Assembly (NCBI GenBank): GCA_949288735.1
Contig: CASELE010000001.1
Span: 1-64,000, forward strand
DNA: 64,000 nucleotides
Origin: an uncultured Alistipes sp.
GTDB taxonomy: Bacteria; Bacteroidota; Bacteroidia; Bacteroidales; Rikenellaceae
Direction: 5' to 3'
Shown: piece after piece, positions 35,455 through 45,339 of the stretch
Layout of the letters: the number at the start of each line of letters is the position of its first letter
Position numbering within the stretch: the first letter of the stretch is position 1
Notes under the pieces: model-generated
The model's input: the letters and a program-made list of their open reading frames with translations, nothing else
What the model was told of the DNA's origin: nothing
Database searches by the model: none
Translations under genes and position numbers: made by a program

Positions 35455-36568
35455 ACGCATACTGCACGTATCGAAGTACTACCCTCCCTATTTCGGTGGT
35501 ATCGAATACGTTTGTTATAAAATCGTTTCGTCGCAACCGCAGTACGAGCACGAGGTGATATGCTTCAATGACGGCGCCGAAACCACGACTGACACCTACG
35601 AAGGTGTGCGGGTCGTGCGGGTCGGTACCTTCGGACGTGTGGCGGGACAGCCTCTTTCGGGCTCCTACTATTTCTGTCTGCGTGACGAGATACGGCGTTT
35701 CGCCCCCGATATCGTCCATTTCCATGCGCCCAATCCGCTTGTCGGCTGCTATCTGTTGCCGCTGTTGCCGCGTCGGACAAGACTGATCGTGCACTACCAT
35801 GCGGAGATTCTCACCTCGTCTGTGCTGTATGGCGGCTACCGTTTTTTCGAACGCCGTCTGTTTCGGCGTGCCGACCGGATCATTGCGACGTCACCCAATG
35901 TGATGAACGAAGCGGAGCCGCTGCGGCACTTCCGGGATAAATGCACGGTTATCGAGAATACCGTTTCGACGGAGGAGCTCGATCTCCGGCCGTCGGATGC
36001 CGAAGCCGTCGAACGGATCCGTGCACGATACGGCCATCGGCGGATTGTTTTCGCTTTCGGGCGCCATGTGCCTTACAAGGGTCTGGACCGTCTGATCGAG
36101 GCCGATTCGTCGATTACGTCCGACTGCGAGATAGTCATAGGCGGCAAGGGTCCCGTTACCGAAGAGCTTCGGCGTCGGGTGCGGAGCGGGCGCGTACATT
36201 TTGTCGGACGGATTCCCGACGACGAATTGCGTTGCTATCTTCATGCGGCCGACGTGTTCGCCTTTCCTTCGCTGACGCGGGCCGAAGCATTCGGCATTGC
36301 GTTGGCGCAGGCGATGTACTGCGGTCTGCCGGCCGTGACGTTTACGATTCCGGCGTCAGGCGTGAATTATGTTTCGCCGGGAGGCGTGACGGGTCTCGAG
36401 GTACCCAACGGCGATACGAAGGCTTTTGCCGCGGCGCTGGACCGGCTTCTTTCGGACGATACGCTGCGCGAACGTATGGGACGTGCCGCACGGGAGCGTA
36501 TAGAGGAGCATTTTACCATAGGAGCCGTTGCCGGAAAGATAACCGGGCTCTACGATTCGTTGCTGTAA
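35444..36568 (+). CDS. GT4-family glycosyltransferase
   Basis: GT-B retaining transferase of 374 residues and last gene of the cluster. The N-terminal acceptor domain begins MENKRILHVSKYYPPYFGGI with the Gly-rich loop. The C-terminal donor domain has FGRHVPYKGLDRLIEA and the E-x7-E region RAEAFGIALAQAMYCGLP. It is complete. No clear terminator follows; the 160 bases to the MazG-like gene stop hold nothing I can support. The donor sugar is not readable. Confidence 0.9.
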   Translation: MENKRILHVSKYYPPYFGGIEYVCYKIVSSQPQYEHEVICFNDGAETTTDTYEGVRVVRVGTFGRVAGQPLSGSYYFCLRDEIRRFAPDIVHFHAPNPLVGCYLLPLLPRRTRLIVHYHAEILTSSVLYGGYRFFERRLFRRADRIIATSPNVMNEAEPLRHFRDKCTVIENTVSTEELDLRPSDAEAVERIRARYGHRRIVFAFGRHVPYKGLDRLIEADSSITSDCEIVIGGKGPVTEELRRRVRSGRVHFVGRIPDDELRCYLHAADVFAFPSLTRAEAFGIALAQAMYCGLPAVTFTIPASGVNYVSPGGVTGLEVPNGDTKAFAAALDRLLSDDTLRERMGRAARERIEEHFTIGAVAGKITGLYDSLL

Positions 36569-36728
36569 GGCCGGATAATTTTTGGCGGTGCGCCGGAGAG
36601 TACCCGATGATGCCGGAACCGGCGGGCCGACGGAAGACCCGGAACTCGAGCGCCTTGTGATGCGTTATGTGGGCGGATGGCTGCGGCGCTGTGCCGATGA
36701 CCGGACATGACGGGATGGGCCGTTCCGT

Positions 36729-37049
36729 TCACAGCTTCGGGTTGTTGCGGTGGCGCTCCCGGTCGCGGGTGGTTTTCTTGGCGAAGTTGGCCTCGATGGC
36801 GGCCGTGAGATCCACGCCCGTTTGGTTCGCAAGGCAGACCAGCACCCACAGCACGTCGGCCATCTCGTCGGCGAGGTTGTCCTTTTCACCCTCCTTGAAC
36901 GACTGGTCGCCGTAGCGGCGGGCCATGACGCGGGCCAGCTCTCCCACCTCCTCGGTGAGAACGGCCATGTTGGTCAGTTCGCTGAAATAGCGGACTCCGT
37001 ACTCGTGTATCCAGGCATCTATGCGTTTCTGTAGCTCCTCGATTTCCAT
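36729..37049 (-). CDS. MazG-like nucleotide pyrophosphohydrolase
   Basis: Small all-alpha NTP-PPase of 106 residues that would hydrolyse non-canonical or excess nucleoside triphosphates. The metal-binding pattern ExxE-x12-28-ExxD is present as LTEEVGELAR followed by NLADEMADVLWVL. The C-terminal tail is basic (KKTTRDRERHRNN). It is shorter than full MazG and matches the single-domain type. It ends the minus-strand run that starts at dapB, after a 115-base gap, so it may have its own promoter. Confidence 0.87.
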   Translation of the reverse strand: MEIEELQKRIDAWIHEYGVRYFSELTNMAVLTEEVGELARVMARRYGDQSFKEGEKDNLADEMADVLWVLVCLANQTGVDLTAAIEANFAKKTTRDRERHRNNPKL

Positions 37050-37164
37050 GTAGATGACTCTTGTCGGGCCACCGGTGTGGCCCCGTTAGACCTGTTCTGC
37101 GCTTCCTGCCGCCGTGCTTCCGGAGGTTCGGGTCCTCCTCCCGCTACGGCGTTCCGGGCCTCTC

Positions 37165-37812
37165 TTATTTCACGCGGATGAGATTCAACCCGTCGCGCAG
37201 CGGCAGGATGACGTTTTCGACGCGCGGGTCCCCGGCGACCATACGGTTGAATTCGAGCAGCGCCTGCGTGTGGCGGTCATTGTGTGTCACGGGCTGGACC
37301 ACCTTGCCCGACCAGAGGATATTGTCGGCCAACAGTACCGAACCGCTTTTCACGAGCGGCTCTCCTCCGTCGTCGCCCATGAGCATCCGGTAGTAGTCGG
37401 GGTATTCGCGTTTGTCGCCGTCGATGAATACGAGGTCGAACACGCCGCCCAAAGCGGGTGCTATGGTGAGTGCCGAACCGATGTGCAGGCGGATTTTGCT
37501 CCCGTGGGGGCTGCGGTCGAAGAACGACCGGATCAGCGGCTCCAGTTCGTCGTCCGGCTCGGTGGTGTGCAGCTCGCTTTCCGCGTCCAGTCCGGCCGCC
37601 ATGCAGAGGGCCGAATAGCCAGTGAAGGTGCCGATTTCGAGGATGCGCCGCGGGCGGAGCATCCGCACGAGCAGTTCGAGCAGTTTGCCCTGAATATGCC
37701 CCGAGAGCATGCGCGGCGCTATCATGCGCAGATGCGTCTCGCGGTCCAGTTCGTGCAGCAGCTCCTCCTCGGGTGCCGAAAAGTCGTGGATGTAGCGTTC
37801 GAGTGCGTCCAT
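37165..37812 (-). CDS. O-methyltransferase, class I SAM-dependent
   Basis: SAM-dependent methyltransferase of the caffeoyl-CoA/catechol O-methyltransferase-like family, 215 residues. The SAM-binding loop is ILEIGTFTGYSALCMA. The metal-binding acidic motif FIDGDKREYPDYY and the later LLADNILWSGKV match the family. The start MDALERYIHDF overlaps the DJ-1/PfpI stop by one codon position (ATGA). Small catechols or other diols are plausible substrates, inferred only from the family. Confidence 0.9.
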   Translation of the reverse strand: MDALERYIHDFSAPEEELLHELDRETHLRMIAPRMLSGHIQGKLLELLVRMLRPRRILEIGTFTGYSALCMAAGLDAESELHTTEPDDELEPLIRSFFDRSPHGSKIRLHIGSALTIAPALGGVFDLVFIDGDKREYPDYYRMLMGDDGGEPLVKSGSVLLADNILWSGKVVQPVTHNDRHTQALLEFNRMVAGDPRVENVILPLRDGLNLIRVK

Positions 37813-38408
37813 CAGTTCGGGTAGAATCCCTGTTTGTTGAACCGGTAGGAGGCTTCGATGGCCTCGGGCGTATCGGCACCCAGTGCGAGCAGATAGGCCC
37901 GCGTGAATTCGAGATGGCCCGTGCCGTTGGCCGTTACGATTCCGCCGTCGCTCACGGCCTGCCGCTCTTCGTAGAGCGTTTCGCCCGTGTAGCGTCCGCC
38001 GCCCCACTCCTTCATCAGTCGGACCGTGTTGCCCGTGTGGCGAACGGCGTTGAGGAACCCGTGCGCTGCCAGAAAGAGCGTCGCGTTGCAGATCGCTCCG
38101 ACGGGCAGATCCCGTTCGAGCGCCCGGGCGACCAGCGGTGCGACCTGTTCCGCTTCGGGGCTTCGCCAGCTCATGCCGCCCGTGAGAATCAGACCCGCAC
38201 AATCGTCGGGCAGCGCCGCGAGGTCGCAGTCGGGCACGACGGAGAGTCCGCCCAGCGAGCGGACGGTGCGTCCCTGCGGCGCGGCGTAGACAGTTTCGAA
38301 TCGGCCTTCGCAGCCGGGCATGACCCCTGCCCGCAGCGCCGGTGCGAGGAATGCGGCTTCCCAATCGGCGAAGGCGTCCAACAGGACGATCATTGCTTTT
38401 TTCTTCAT
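37812..38408 (-). CDS. DJ-1/PfpI-family protein
   Basis: Cytosolic protein of 198 residues with the class I glutamine amidotransferase-like fold. The nucleophile-elbow Cys is C107 in GAICNATLFLAAHG, and the N-terminal strand MIVLLDAFADWEAAFLAP carries the usual acidic residue (E17). Members are glyoxalases, chaperones or hydrolases, so the activity cannot be fixed. It lies six bases after the M16 peptidase stop and overlaps the O-methyltransferase start. Confidence 0.88.
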   Translation of the reverse strand: MKKKAMIVLLDAFADWEAAFLAPALRAGVMPGCEGRFETVYAAPQGRTVRSLGGLSVVPDCDLAALPDDCAGLILTGGMSWRSPEAEQVAPLVARALERDLPVGAICNATLFLAAHGFLNAVRHTGNTVRLMKEWGGGRYTGETLYEERQAVSDGGIVTANGTGHLEFTRAYLLALGADTPEAIEASYRFNKQGFYPN

Positions 38409-38413
38409 AGGGT

Positions 38414-39637
38414 TTATCGGTATATCAGTTTGGAATCGACACGGAAAACCTCTTCGGCCGCTTCGGCAAGCTGTACGGCCGTGATGGCTTCGATTTTGGC
38501 GTAGACCTGTTCCATGGTATCCACCTCCTCGTGCAGCAGGAAACTTTTACCCGTGCCGAGCATGTAGCCTTCGTTGCTCTCCATCGATATGGCCAGCTGG
38601 GCGATGAACTGTTTTTTTGCCATGGCCAGCCGCCGCGGGGTGAGCGTTTCGGTCCGCAGGCGCCGCATCTGCTCCCCGACCAGTTCGACGCACTGCTCCG
38701 TGTTGCCGTGGTCGCAGCTGAAATAGGTCGCCACGATCCCGCAGTCGGTATAGGGCGTGTATGAGGATTCGATGTTGTACGACAGGCCGTGCCGTTCGCG
38801 CAGCACCACGTTGAGCAGCGAGTTGGCGCTCGGTCCTCCGAGCAGGTTCACCAGCAGTGCCGTGGGCAGCCGCTGCGGGTCGTCGATGCCTCCGACGCGG
38901 CTGCCTATGATGCAGTGGGTCTGATGCGTGTGTTTCACGACCGTGCGTTCGAACGAACCCTTTGTTTCGGGTGTGTGGCGTGCATCGCGGCGCATTGCGG
39001 CGGGAAGGCCGCCGAAATGGCGGACGACGGTCTCCTCGACCCGTTTGGGGGTCAGATCGCCGATCGATGCGAAGACCATGCGGTCGGTGGCATAGGTGCG
39101 TCCCGTGAAGCGGCGGATGGCGTCCCCGTCGAACCGGGCGACGCTCCGCTTGCGTCCCAGGATGTTGTGTCCGAGTTCCGAATCCTCGAAGAGCATATCC
39201 TCGAAGGTGTCGTAGATGAGGTCGGCCGGCGAATCCTTGTAGGTGTTGATTTCGTCGGCTATCACCTCCTTTTCGCGTTCGAGCTCCCGTGCAGGATAGG
39301 TCGAGTGAAAGACAACGTCCGCGATCAGCTCTACGGCCTTGGCGAAGTCGCCGCGCAGCGTGGTGGCGTGGACGGTGGTGTCCTCCTTGGTGGTGAATGC
39401 GTTGAGCTCTCCGCCGAGGTTCTCGAGCCGGCAGTTCACCTGCCAGGCGCGCCGGCGCGCCGTCCCCTTGAAGAGGGCGTGTTCGGTGAAGTGCGCCAGT
39501 CCGTATTCGTCGGGCAGCTCGTCGCGTGATCCGGCGTTCACGATGAGGGCGCAATGTGCCACGCGGCTCTTCACGCAGCGATGTATGCCCCGTATGCCGT
39601 TCGGGAGCCGGTAGGTGTGGAATTCGGGAGCCTTCAT
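38414..39637 (-). CDS. M16-family zinc metallopeptidase
   Basis: Pitrilysin/processing-peptidase-type protease of 407 residues. The inverted zinc motif HxxEH is HFTEH at residues 49-53, with a distal Glu segment (ELEREKEVIADEINTYKD) supplying the third ligand. The C-terminal half is the non-catalytic M16 repeat with the R/Y region (RERHGLSYNIESSYTPY). No signal peptide is seen, so it is probably cytosolic. The start overlaps the uvrA stop by four bases, so a longer upstream reading frame is rejected. Confidence 0.93.
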   Translation of the reverse strand: MKAPEFHTYRLPNGIRGIHRCVKSRVAHCALIVNAGSRDELPDEYGLAHFTEHALFKGTARRRAWQVNCRLENLGGELNAFTTKEDTTVHATTLRGDFAKAVELIADVVFHSTYPARELEREKEVIADEINTYKDSPADLIYDTFEDMLFEDSELGHNILGRKRSVARFDGDAIRRFTGRTYATDRMVFASIGDLTPKRVEETVVRHFGGLPAAMRRDARHTPETKGSFERTVVKHTHQTHCIIGSRVGGIDDPQRLPTALLVNLLGGPSANSLLNVVLRERHGLSYNIESSYTPYTDCGIVATYFSCDHGNTEQCVELVGEQMRRLRTETLTPRRLAMAKKQFIAQLAISMESNEGYMLGTGKSFLLHEEVDTMEQVYAKIEAITAVQLAEAAEEVFRVDSKLIYR

Positions 39638-42429
39638 TCCGGGATTTTCGTTTTCAGATACCGTCCCGTATGGCTCTCCGGACAGCCGGCCAGTCCGCGC
39701 GGAGTTCCCTCGTAGACGATGCGGCCGCCCCCATCGCCCGCTTCGGGACCGAGATCCACCACCCAGTCGGCACAGCGGATCACGTCGGGGTTGTGCTCCA
39801 CGACCACTACCGTGTGGCCCCGTTCGATAAGGGCCGCAAAGGCATCGAGCAGCTTGTGGATGTCGTGAAAGTGGAGACCCGTGGTGGGTTCGTCGAAGAT
39901 GAAGAGCACGTTGCCTCCCGCCGGATTGTCTTTCGTGAGAAACGAGGCGAGCTTCACGCGCTGGCTTTCGCCGCCCGAGAGGGTCGACGACGACTGGCCG
40001 AGCCGTATGTAGCCCAGGCCTACCTCCTGCAGGGGCCGTAGCCGTTCGACGATACGGCGGCAGGCGGCCTCCTGCGGCTCTTCGGAGAAGAACTCCACGG
40101 CATCGTCCACCGTGAGCTCGAGTACGTCGGCTACGGAACGTCCGCGGTATTTCACATCCAGAATCTCCTGTTTGAACCGCTTTCCGCCGCACGATTCACA
40201 GACCATCTCCACGTCGGCCATGAACTGCATGCTCACCTTGATCACACCCTCTCCCTGACACTCTTCGCAGCGGCCGCCCGCCATGTTGAACGAGAAGTGC
40301 GAAGGGGTTAGCCCCGTATGTTTTGCCTGGGGCTGTTCGGCGTAGAGGCGGCGTATCTCGTCGTATGCCTTGATGTAGGTGACCGGATTCGAGCGCGATG
40401 ACTTGCCTATGGGGTTCTGGTCGACGAGCTCCACGGACCGGAGCTGCTGCACGTCGCCGTCGATGCGGTCGAAGTTGCCCGGCTTCTGCCCGGCATCGAG
40501 CAGCAGTCGCCGCAGGGCCGGATGGAGAATGCCCTTCACGAGCGAGGACTTGCCCGAACCGCTGACGCCCGTGATGCAGGTCATCACGCCGAGCGGGATG
40601 CGCACGTCGATGTTGCGCAGATTGTTCTCGCGTGCGCCGCGGATGACAATCGAATTGCTCCAGCCGCGTTCGACGGCAGGCGGTTCGATGCGTCGGCGCC
40701 CCGTGAGATAGTCGGCCGTGAGACTTGTCCGGCAGTCGGCCAGTTCGGCCGCCGGGCCGCTGAAGACCACCTCGCCGCCATGTTCGCCGGCTGCTGGGCC
40801 GATATCCACGACGTAGTCGGCGGCCCGGATCACCTCCTCCTCGTGTTCGACCACGATGACCGTATTGCCCAGATCGCGCAGCTGCTCGAGTACCCGTACG
40901 AGACGCTGCGTGTCGCGCGGATGGAGTCCGATGGAGGGCTCGTCAAGGATGTAGAGCGATCCGGTGAGGTTGCTTCCGAGCGACGTGGCGAGGTTGATGC
41001 GCTGGCTTTCGCCGCCCGAGAGGGTCGACGAGAGACGGTCGAGCGTGAGGTAACCCAGTCCTACGTCGGAGAGGTACTGCAGCCGGTTGCCGATCTCGGT
41101 GAGGATGCGGGCCGAGGCCTTCGTGTCGTGGTCGTCGAGGCGCAGCCCGCCGAAAAAGGCGATGAGCGAGTCGACATTCATCGTCACCAGGTCGGCAATG
41201 GTGCGTCCGCCCACGCGGACGTAGAGTGCTTCGCGCCGGAGCCGGGAGCCGCCGCATTCGGGACAGCGGGTCTTGCCCGTATAGCGGGCCTTCAGCACGC
41301 GGTACTGAATCTTGTGCCGCTGGCTGTCGATGTAGTCGAAGAAGGCGTCGAGCCCGTCGAACCATTCGTTGCCGCGCCACAGCAACTGCCGCTGTTCGGT
41401 GGTCAGTTCGTAATAGGGCGTGTGAATGGGGAACCCGAATCGGTCGGCATTGCGGACGAGCTGGTCCTTCCACTGCCCCATCGTCTCGCCGCGCCAGCAG
41501 GCGATGGCCCCCTCGTAGATTGTCTTGCTCTTGTCGGGGACGACGAGATCCTCGTCGATGCCTACGACCCGGCCGTAGCCTTCGCAGCGCGGGCAGGCTC
41601 CCAGCGGATTGTTGAAACTGAAGAGGTGCTCGGTGGGCGGCTCGAAGCGGATGCCGTCGGCCTCGAAGCGCGACGAGTAGCGGGCCCGTCCCTTTTCGGC
41701 CGCGACGATGCAGACGCCGTCGCCATAGGAGAAGGCGCGTGCCACCGAGTCGCGCAGGCGGGTCGCCGTATCGTCGTCGTCGGCAATGCGCAGGCGGTCG
41801 ACGACGACGGCGAGGTCGTCGGCGCGGGTCTCGGCTCCGATTTCGGGCAGGATCTCCTCGATAAAACGGGTGGTTCCGTCGGGAAGAAGCAGCCGCTGGA
41901 TGCCGTCGGACAGAAGCAGCGTCAGCTTTTCGATGAGGCCCTGGCCCGGTCCGAGCACGACGGGAGCGGCGATTGTCGCCCGTTCGCCGACCGACTCCTC
42001 GAGTGTGCGCGAGGCGACTTCGTCTACGTCGTAACAGCGCACCTCGCGGCCCGATACGGGCGAAAAGGTGTGTCCGACCCGGGCGAGGAGCAGTTTCAGG
42101 TAGTCGTATATCTCCGTCGAGGTGCCTACGGTCGAGCGCGGATTGCGCGTGTTGACCTTCTGTTCGATGGCGATGGCCGGCGCGATGCCCGTGATGAGGT
42201 CTACGTCGGGCTTGCCTATCTTGCCCAGAAACTGGCGCGCGTAGGCCGACAGCGATTCGACATAGCGTCGCTGGCCTTCGGCGAATATCGTATCGAAGGC
42301 GAGGGTCGACTTGCCCGAACCCGAGAGTCCGGTGATGACGGTGAGCGTCTCGTGCGGAATCCATACCTCGATATTCTTGAGGTTGTGGACCCGTGCCCCC
42401 TTGATATGTATGGCGTGTTCCTCTTCCAT
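39634..42429 (-). CDS. uvrA: Excinuclease ABC subunit A
   Basis: DNA-damage recognition ATPase of nucleotide excision repair, working with UvrB and UvrC (not in this window). The 931 residues carry two ABC modules. Walker A sequences are [12 protein letters not shown] and [13 protein letters not shown], and ABC signatures [11 protein letters not shown] and [11 protein letters not shown] appear in each. Cys-rich zinc modules are visible, including [14 protein letters not shown] and the CEECQGEG...CESCGGKRF pair. The start [17 protein letters not shown] is preferred over a longer Arg-rich extension. It is embedded in the dapB run and overlaps the next gene's start. Confidence 0.97.
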   Translation of the reverse strand: MEEEHAIHIKGARVHNLKNIEVWIPHETLTVITGLSGSGKSTLAFDTIFAEGQRRYVESLSAYARQFLGKIGKPDVDLITGIAPAIAIEQKVNTRNPRSTVGTSTEIYDYLKLLLARVGHTFSPVSGREVRCYDVDEVASRTLEESVGERATIAAPVVLGPGQGLIEKLTLLLSDGIQRLLLPDGTTRFIEEILPEIGAETRADDLAVVVDRLRIADDDDTATRLRDSVARAFSYGDGVCIVAAEKGRARYSSRFEADGIRFEPPTEHLFSFNNPLGACPRCEGYGRVVGIDEDLVVPDKSKTIYEGAIACWRGETMGQWKDQLVRNADRFGFPIHTPYYELTTEQRQLLWRGNEWFDGLDAFFDYIDSQRHKIQYRVLKARYTGKTRCPECGGSRLRREALYVRVGGRTIADLVTMNVDSLIAFFGGLRLDDHDTKASARILTEIGNRLQYLSDVGLGYLTLDRLSSTLSGGESQRINLATSLGSNLTGSLYILDEPSIGLHPRDTQRLVRVLEQLRDLGNTVIVVEHEEEVIRAADYVVDIGPAAGEHGGEVVFSGPAAELADCRTSLTADYLTGRRRIEPPAVERGWSNSIVIRGARENNLRNIDVRIPLGVMTCITGVSGSGKSSLVKGILHPALRRLLLDAGQKPGNFDRIDGDVQQLRSVELVDQNPIGKSSRSNPVTYIKAYDEIRRLYAEQPQAKHTGLTPSHFSFNMAGGRCEECQGEGVIKVSMQFMADVEMVCESCGGKRFKQEILDVKYRGRSVADVLELTVDDAVEFFSEEPQEAACRRIVERLRPLQEVGLGYIRLGQSSSTLSGGESQRVKLASFLTKDNPAGGNVLFIFDEPTTGLHFHDIHKLLDAFAALIERGHTVVVVEHNPDVIRCADWVVDLGPEAGDGGGRIVYEGTPRGLAGCPESHTGRYLKTKIPE

Positions 42430-42434
42430 GGATC

Positions 42435-43046
42435 TTACTCCTCCTCTTCCACGACGGCCCCTTCGACCTTGCGCAACCTTTCGGACAGCCGTCCGGCCAT
42501 GGTGCTGCGGACCGAGAGTGTCGCGCTGCACCGGTTATCGAACTGCTGCGACCGGACGACGGGCCGCTCCTCCTTGATGATGCGCATCACGTCGTTCACC
42601 GCCTCGTAGGGAAAATCGATGCGGAAGGTGCGGTCTACCGTCCGTTCCACAATCCTGGCCGCCGCGATGGCGGCGGCGGTCGATTCGCGATAGGCGGCAA
42701 TCAGTCCCGGCACGCCCAGTTTCGTGCCGCCGAAGTAGCGTACCACGACGGCCAGACACTCCGTGAGTTCGCCGGCGAGCAGCTGACCCAGGATAGGGCG
42801 GCCCGCCGTCCCCGAAGGCTCGCCGTCGTCGTTGGCGCGCCAACGTTCGCCCCGGGGACCGAGCCGCCAGGCGAAGCAGCAGTGCGTGGCGTCGTAGTGG
42901 CGCTTGCGCAGTGCGTCGAGCCGCTCGCGGATCTCCGTCTCGTCGTGCACGGGATAGAGATAGGCGAGAAAGCGGCTGCTTCGCTCCCGCAGTGATGCTT
43001 CGGCAGGCGCCTCGATGGTGAGATAGCTGTCGTCGGGCCTTTCCAC
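42435..43046 (-). CDS. IMPACT/YigZ-family protein
   Basis: Cytosolic protein of 203 residues with the N-terminal UPF0029/Impact domain. Conserved features are [46 protein letters not shown] and [16 protein letters not shown]. The C-terminal DUF1949-like half is present. Bacterial members are uncharacterised, sometimes linked to translation regulation. It sits five bases before uvrA and six after lepB, so it is co-transcribed. Confidence 0.93.
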   Translation of the reverse strand: MERPDDSYLTIEAPAEASLRERSSRFLAYLYPVHDETEIRERLDALRKRHYDATHCCFAWRLGPRGERWRANDDGEPSGTAGRPILGQLLAGELTECLAVVVRYFGGTKLGVPGLIAAYRESTAAAIAAARIVERTVDRTFRIDFPYEAVNDVMRIIKEERPVVRSQQFDNRCSATLSVRSTMAGRLSERLRKVEGAVVEEEE

Positions 43047-43052
43047 TCCTCG

Positions 43053-44405
43053 CTACCGTACTTTGCTGAAGATGCGGTCCCAGCGGATGTTTGCCGGGAA
43101 GCCGCGGTCGCGGTCGAGCGACAGCCATACGAACGAGGCCTTGCCTACGATATGGTCCTCCGGAACGAAGCCCCAGAAGCGCGAATCGGCCGAGTTGTGC
43201 CGGTTATCGCCCATCATCCAGTAGTAGTCCATAGCGAAGGTATAGCTGTCGGCCGGAGTGCCGTCGATGAGAATCCGGCCGTCACGCAGCTCCAGTTGAT
43301 GTCCCTCGTAGGTCTCGATGATGCGGCGGTAGAGCGGCAGCGTCTCTTCGGTCAGGGCGACGGTCGCACCGCGTGCGGGAATCCATACGGGACCGTAGTT
43401 GTCCTGGCTCCAGGCCGGCTGGCTGCGGTGCGGAAAGACTTCGGGGCCGGGTGCGGCGACGTAGCGGTGGATGGAGCGTACGTTACCGAGCTCCGCCACC
43501 TCGCGGGCCATGTCGGGCGTAAGCATCATGTAGTAGTCGCTTCCCTCGCGGCTGTATTCGCGCACGTCGAGCCGTTCGACGGCATACTGCGAGAAGGGCT
43601 CCGAGGTCTGTACCACGTAGAGATACTGCAACCCCGGAACCGGCTCCTGGGGCCGGCCGTTCACCCATACCGTGCCGTCGACGATGCGCAGCGTGTCGCC
43701 CGCGACGGCCACGCAGCGCTTGACGTAGTTCTCGCGCTTGTCCACCGGCCGCGAGATGATGGTGTAGTCGGCCGCAATCCGGCGGCGCCCCTCCTCCGCA
43801 CCGAAGAGGGCCTCGTATTCGCGCAACACGTCGTAGTAGGTGACGTTCTGGTTCTCGAGCAGTACGGTGTCGCCCGCGGGGAAGTTGAAGACCACCACGT
43901 CGTTGCGTTCGATGCGTCCCAGACCCTTCAGCCGGTGGTAGGGACGCCGGATTGCCTCGGAGTAGGATTTCTTCGTCTGCGAGAAGGGCATCGTGTGGTG
44001 TACGAAGGGGAACGAGAGCGGCGTGTTGGGCATCTGCGGTCCGTAGGCTACCTTGCTTACGTAGAGGTAGTCGCCGATGAGCAGCGAGCGCTCCATCGAC
44101 GAAGAGGGAATCACGTAGAGCTGGAAGAAGAAGATGTGGACCAGCGTGGCCACCACCGTGGCGAAAACGATGGCGTTCACCCATTCGTAGACGGTCTTGT
44201 AGCTCCGGCTGCGCCGGCACAGTTCGGCGTTGCGGTGCCATATCCAGCGGTAGAAGAGCCGCGAGATGTAGAAGTCGTAGATGAGCGGCAGACCCAGCAG
44301 CATCCAGAGATTGCCTGTCCAGACGACGAACCAGAGCGTATAGAGCAGGGCGGCGAGGGTGAAGCCTACCCATTTGTTGGCAAAGAAGGCCTTGAGTCGT
44401 TTCAT
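43053..44405 (-). CDS. lepB: Signal peptidase I
   Basis: Inner-membrane protease that removes signal peptides of secreted proteins. The 450 residues are long for the family, as usual in Bacteroidetes. Two membrane helices (about 13-50 and 77-98) precede the catalytic part. The Ser nucleophile is S103 in VIPSSSMERSLLIGDYLY and the general-base Lys is K229 in ENYVKRCVAVAGDTL. A C-terminal box GDNRHNSADSRFWG completes signature III. Insertions between boxes account for the extra length. It follows dapB by 41 bases. Confidence 0.95.
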   Translation of the reverse strand: MKRLKAFFANKWVGFTLAALLYTLWFVVWTGNLWMLLGLPLIYDFYISRLFYRWIWHRNAELCRRSRSYKTVYEWVNAIVFATVVATLVHIFFFQLYVIPSSSMERSLLIGDYLYVSKVAYGPQMPNTPLSFPFVHHTMPFSQTKKSYSEAIRRPYHRLKGLGRIERNDVVVFNFPAGDTVLLENQNVTYYDVLREYEALFGAEEGRRRIAADYTIISRPVDKRENYVKRCVAVAGDTLRIVDGTVWVNGRPQEPVPGLQYLYVVQTSEPFSQYAVERLDVREYSREGSDYYMMLTPDMAREVAELGNVRSIHRYVAAPGPEVFPHRSQPAWSQDNYGPVWIPARGATVALTEETLPLYRRIIETYEGHQLELRDGRILIDGTPADSYTFAMDYYWMMGDNRHNSADSRFWGFVPEDHIVGKASFVWLSLDRDRGFPANIRWDRIFSKVR

Positions 44406-44446
44406 GTCGATAGAGTCGATATTCGTTCGGATGGGTCGTGCACCGT

Positions 44447-45160
44447 TCAGCGCAGCAGGTCGTCCATGGTGTAGACACCCTGGCGGCCGCAGAGGAACTC
44501 GGCGGCGACGACGGCGCCCATGGCCAGCGTGCGGCGGTGCTTGATCGTATGTTTGAGCTGCAGTATGTCGTCCACAGATTCGTAGGTGACCGTATGGATG
44601 CCCGGTACCGTTCCCTCACGTACGGACCGGATGCCGACGAGGCCCTCCGGAGCCGGCGTTTCGTTCACCCATCCGTTCTTCTGTTCCATGCCGGAGATGA
44701 TGCCTTCGGCCAGTGTGATGGCCGTGCCGCTCGGGGCATCCTTTTTCTGGATATGGTGCACCTCCTCGATCGAGGCGTCGTAACCCCCCACGCGGCCGAG
44801 CATCGCCGCGAGCTGACGGTTGATGCGGAAGAGCATGTTGACGCCGAGACTGAAGTTCGAAGCGTAGAAGAGGGCGCCTCCCCGCTCGCGGCAGAGCTGC
44901 TCCAGCTCCGCGAGCCGCGAAGTCCATCCCGTCGTACCGCTCACGACCGGCAGGCCGCATTCGATGCAGGCGCGCAGATTATCGTAGGCCGCGTCGGGGG
45001 CGGTGAATTCGAGCGCCACGTCGGCGCCCCGCAGCCGGTCGGACCGAAGGTCGGCGCGATTCTCCGCATCGACGACGAGGTGTACCGTATGGCCCCTTTC
45101 AGCGAGAATCCCTTCGATTTCGTGTCCCATCTTGCCGTATCCGATGATGACAGCTTTCAT
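44447..45160 (-). CDS. dapB: 4-hydroxy-tetrahydrodipicolinate reductase
   Basis: NAD(P)H-dependent step of the diaminopimelate/lysine pathway, needed for peptidoglycan. The 237 residues have the Rossmann loop IIGYGKMGHEIEGIL, the substrate loop VSGTTGWTSR, and the catalytic region EVHHIQKKDAPSGTAI with the expected paired His and Lys. It heads the minus-strand run with lepB, a neighbour pair common in Bacteroidetes. A perfect -7 element lies 25 bases upstream. Confidence 0.96.
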   Translation of the reverse strand: MKAVIIGYGKMGHEIEGILAERGHTVHLVVDAENRADLRSDRLRGADVALEFTAPDAAYDNLRACIECGLPVVSGTTGWTSRLAELEQLCRERGGALFYASNFSLGVNMLFRINRQLAAMLGRVGGYDASIEEVHHIQKKDAPSGTAITLAEGIISGMEQKNGWVNETPAPEGLVGIRSVREGTVPGIHTVTYESVDDILQLKHTIKHRRTLAMGAVVAAEFLCGRQGVYTMDDLLR

Positions 45161-45185
45161 CCCTTTTCCCTTTTATGAATGCCCA

Positions 45186-45193
45186 CAAAGGTA
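45186..45193 (-). promoter_or_regulatory. -7 element of the dapB operon
   Basis: Minus-strand TACCTTTG matches TAnnTTTG and lies 25 bases upstream of dapB. It is divergent from the aspA promoter about 50 bases away. Confidence 0.55.
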
Positions 45194-45242
45194 AGCATTC
45201 GGTGGCGAAATTGAAAATGGAACGAATTTTCCGTCCCGAAAT

Positions 45243-45272
45243 TTTGGAACGGAGGAAAATTCGCTATCTTTG
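45243..45272 (+). promoter_or_regulatory. Promoter of aspA
   Basis: TTTG (45243-45246), an 18-base spacer and TATCTTTG (45265-45272). An in-frame start at 45175 lies upstream of it and is therefore not used from this promoter. Confidence 0.65.
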
Positions 45273-45339
45273 TATGATGTTTTCCCCGAACGGAAAGAAG
45301 AACAAATCACCGAAATCAAGAAATAACCGTTACTTCGAC

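Noticed and set aside
36569..36728. Small frames between the GT4 and MazG-like genes
   Set aside because: No motif, no promoter and no terminator; treated as intergenic.
45175..45339. N-terminal extension of aspA
   Set aside because: The first ATG lies upstream of a good promoter; family alignment begins at MKEQSAKTRTES.
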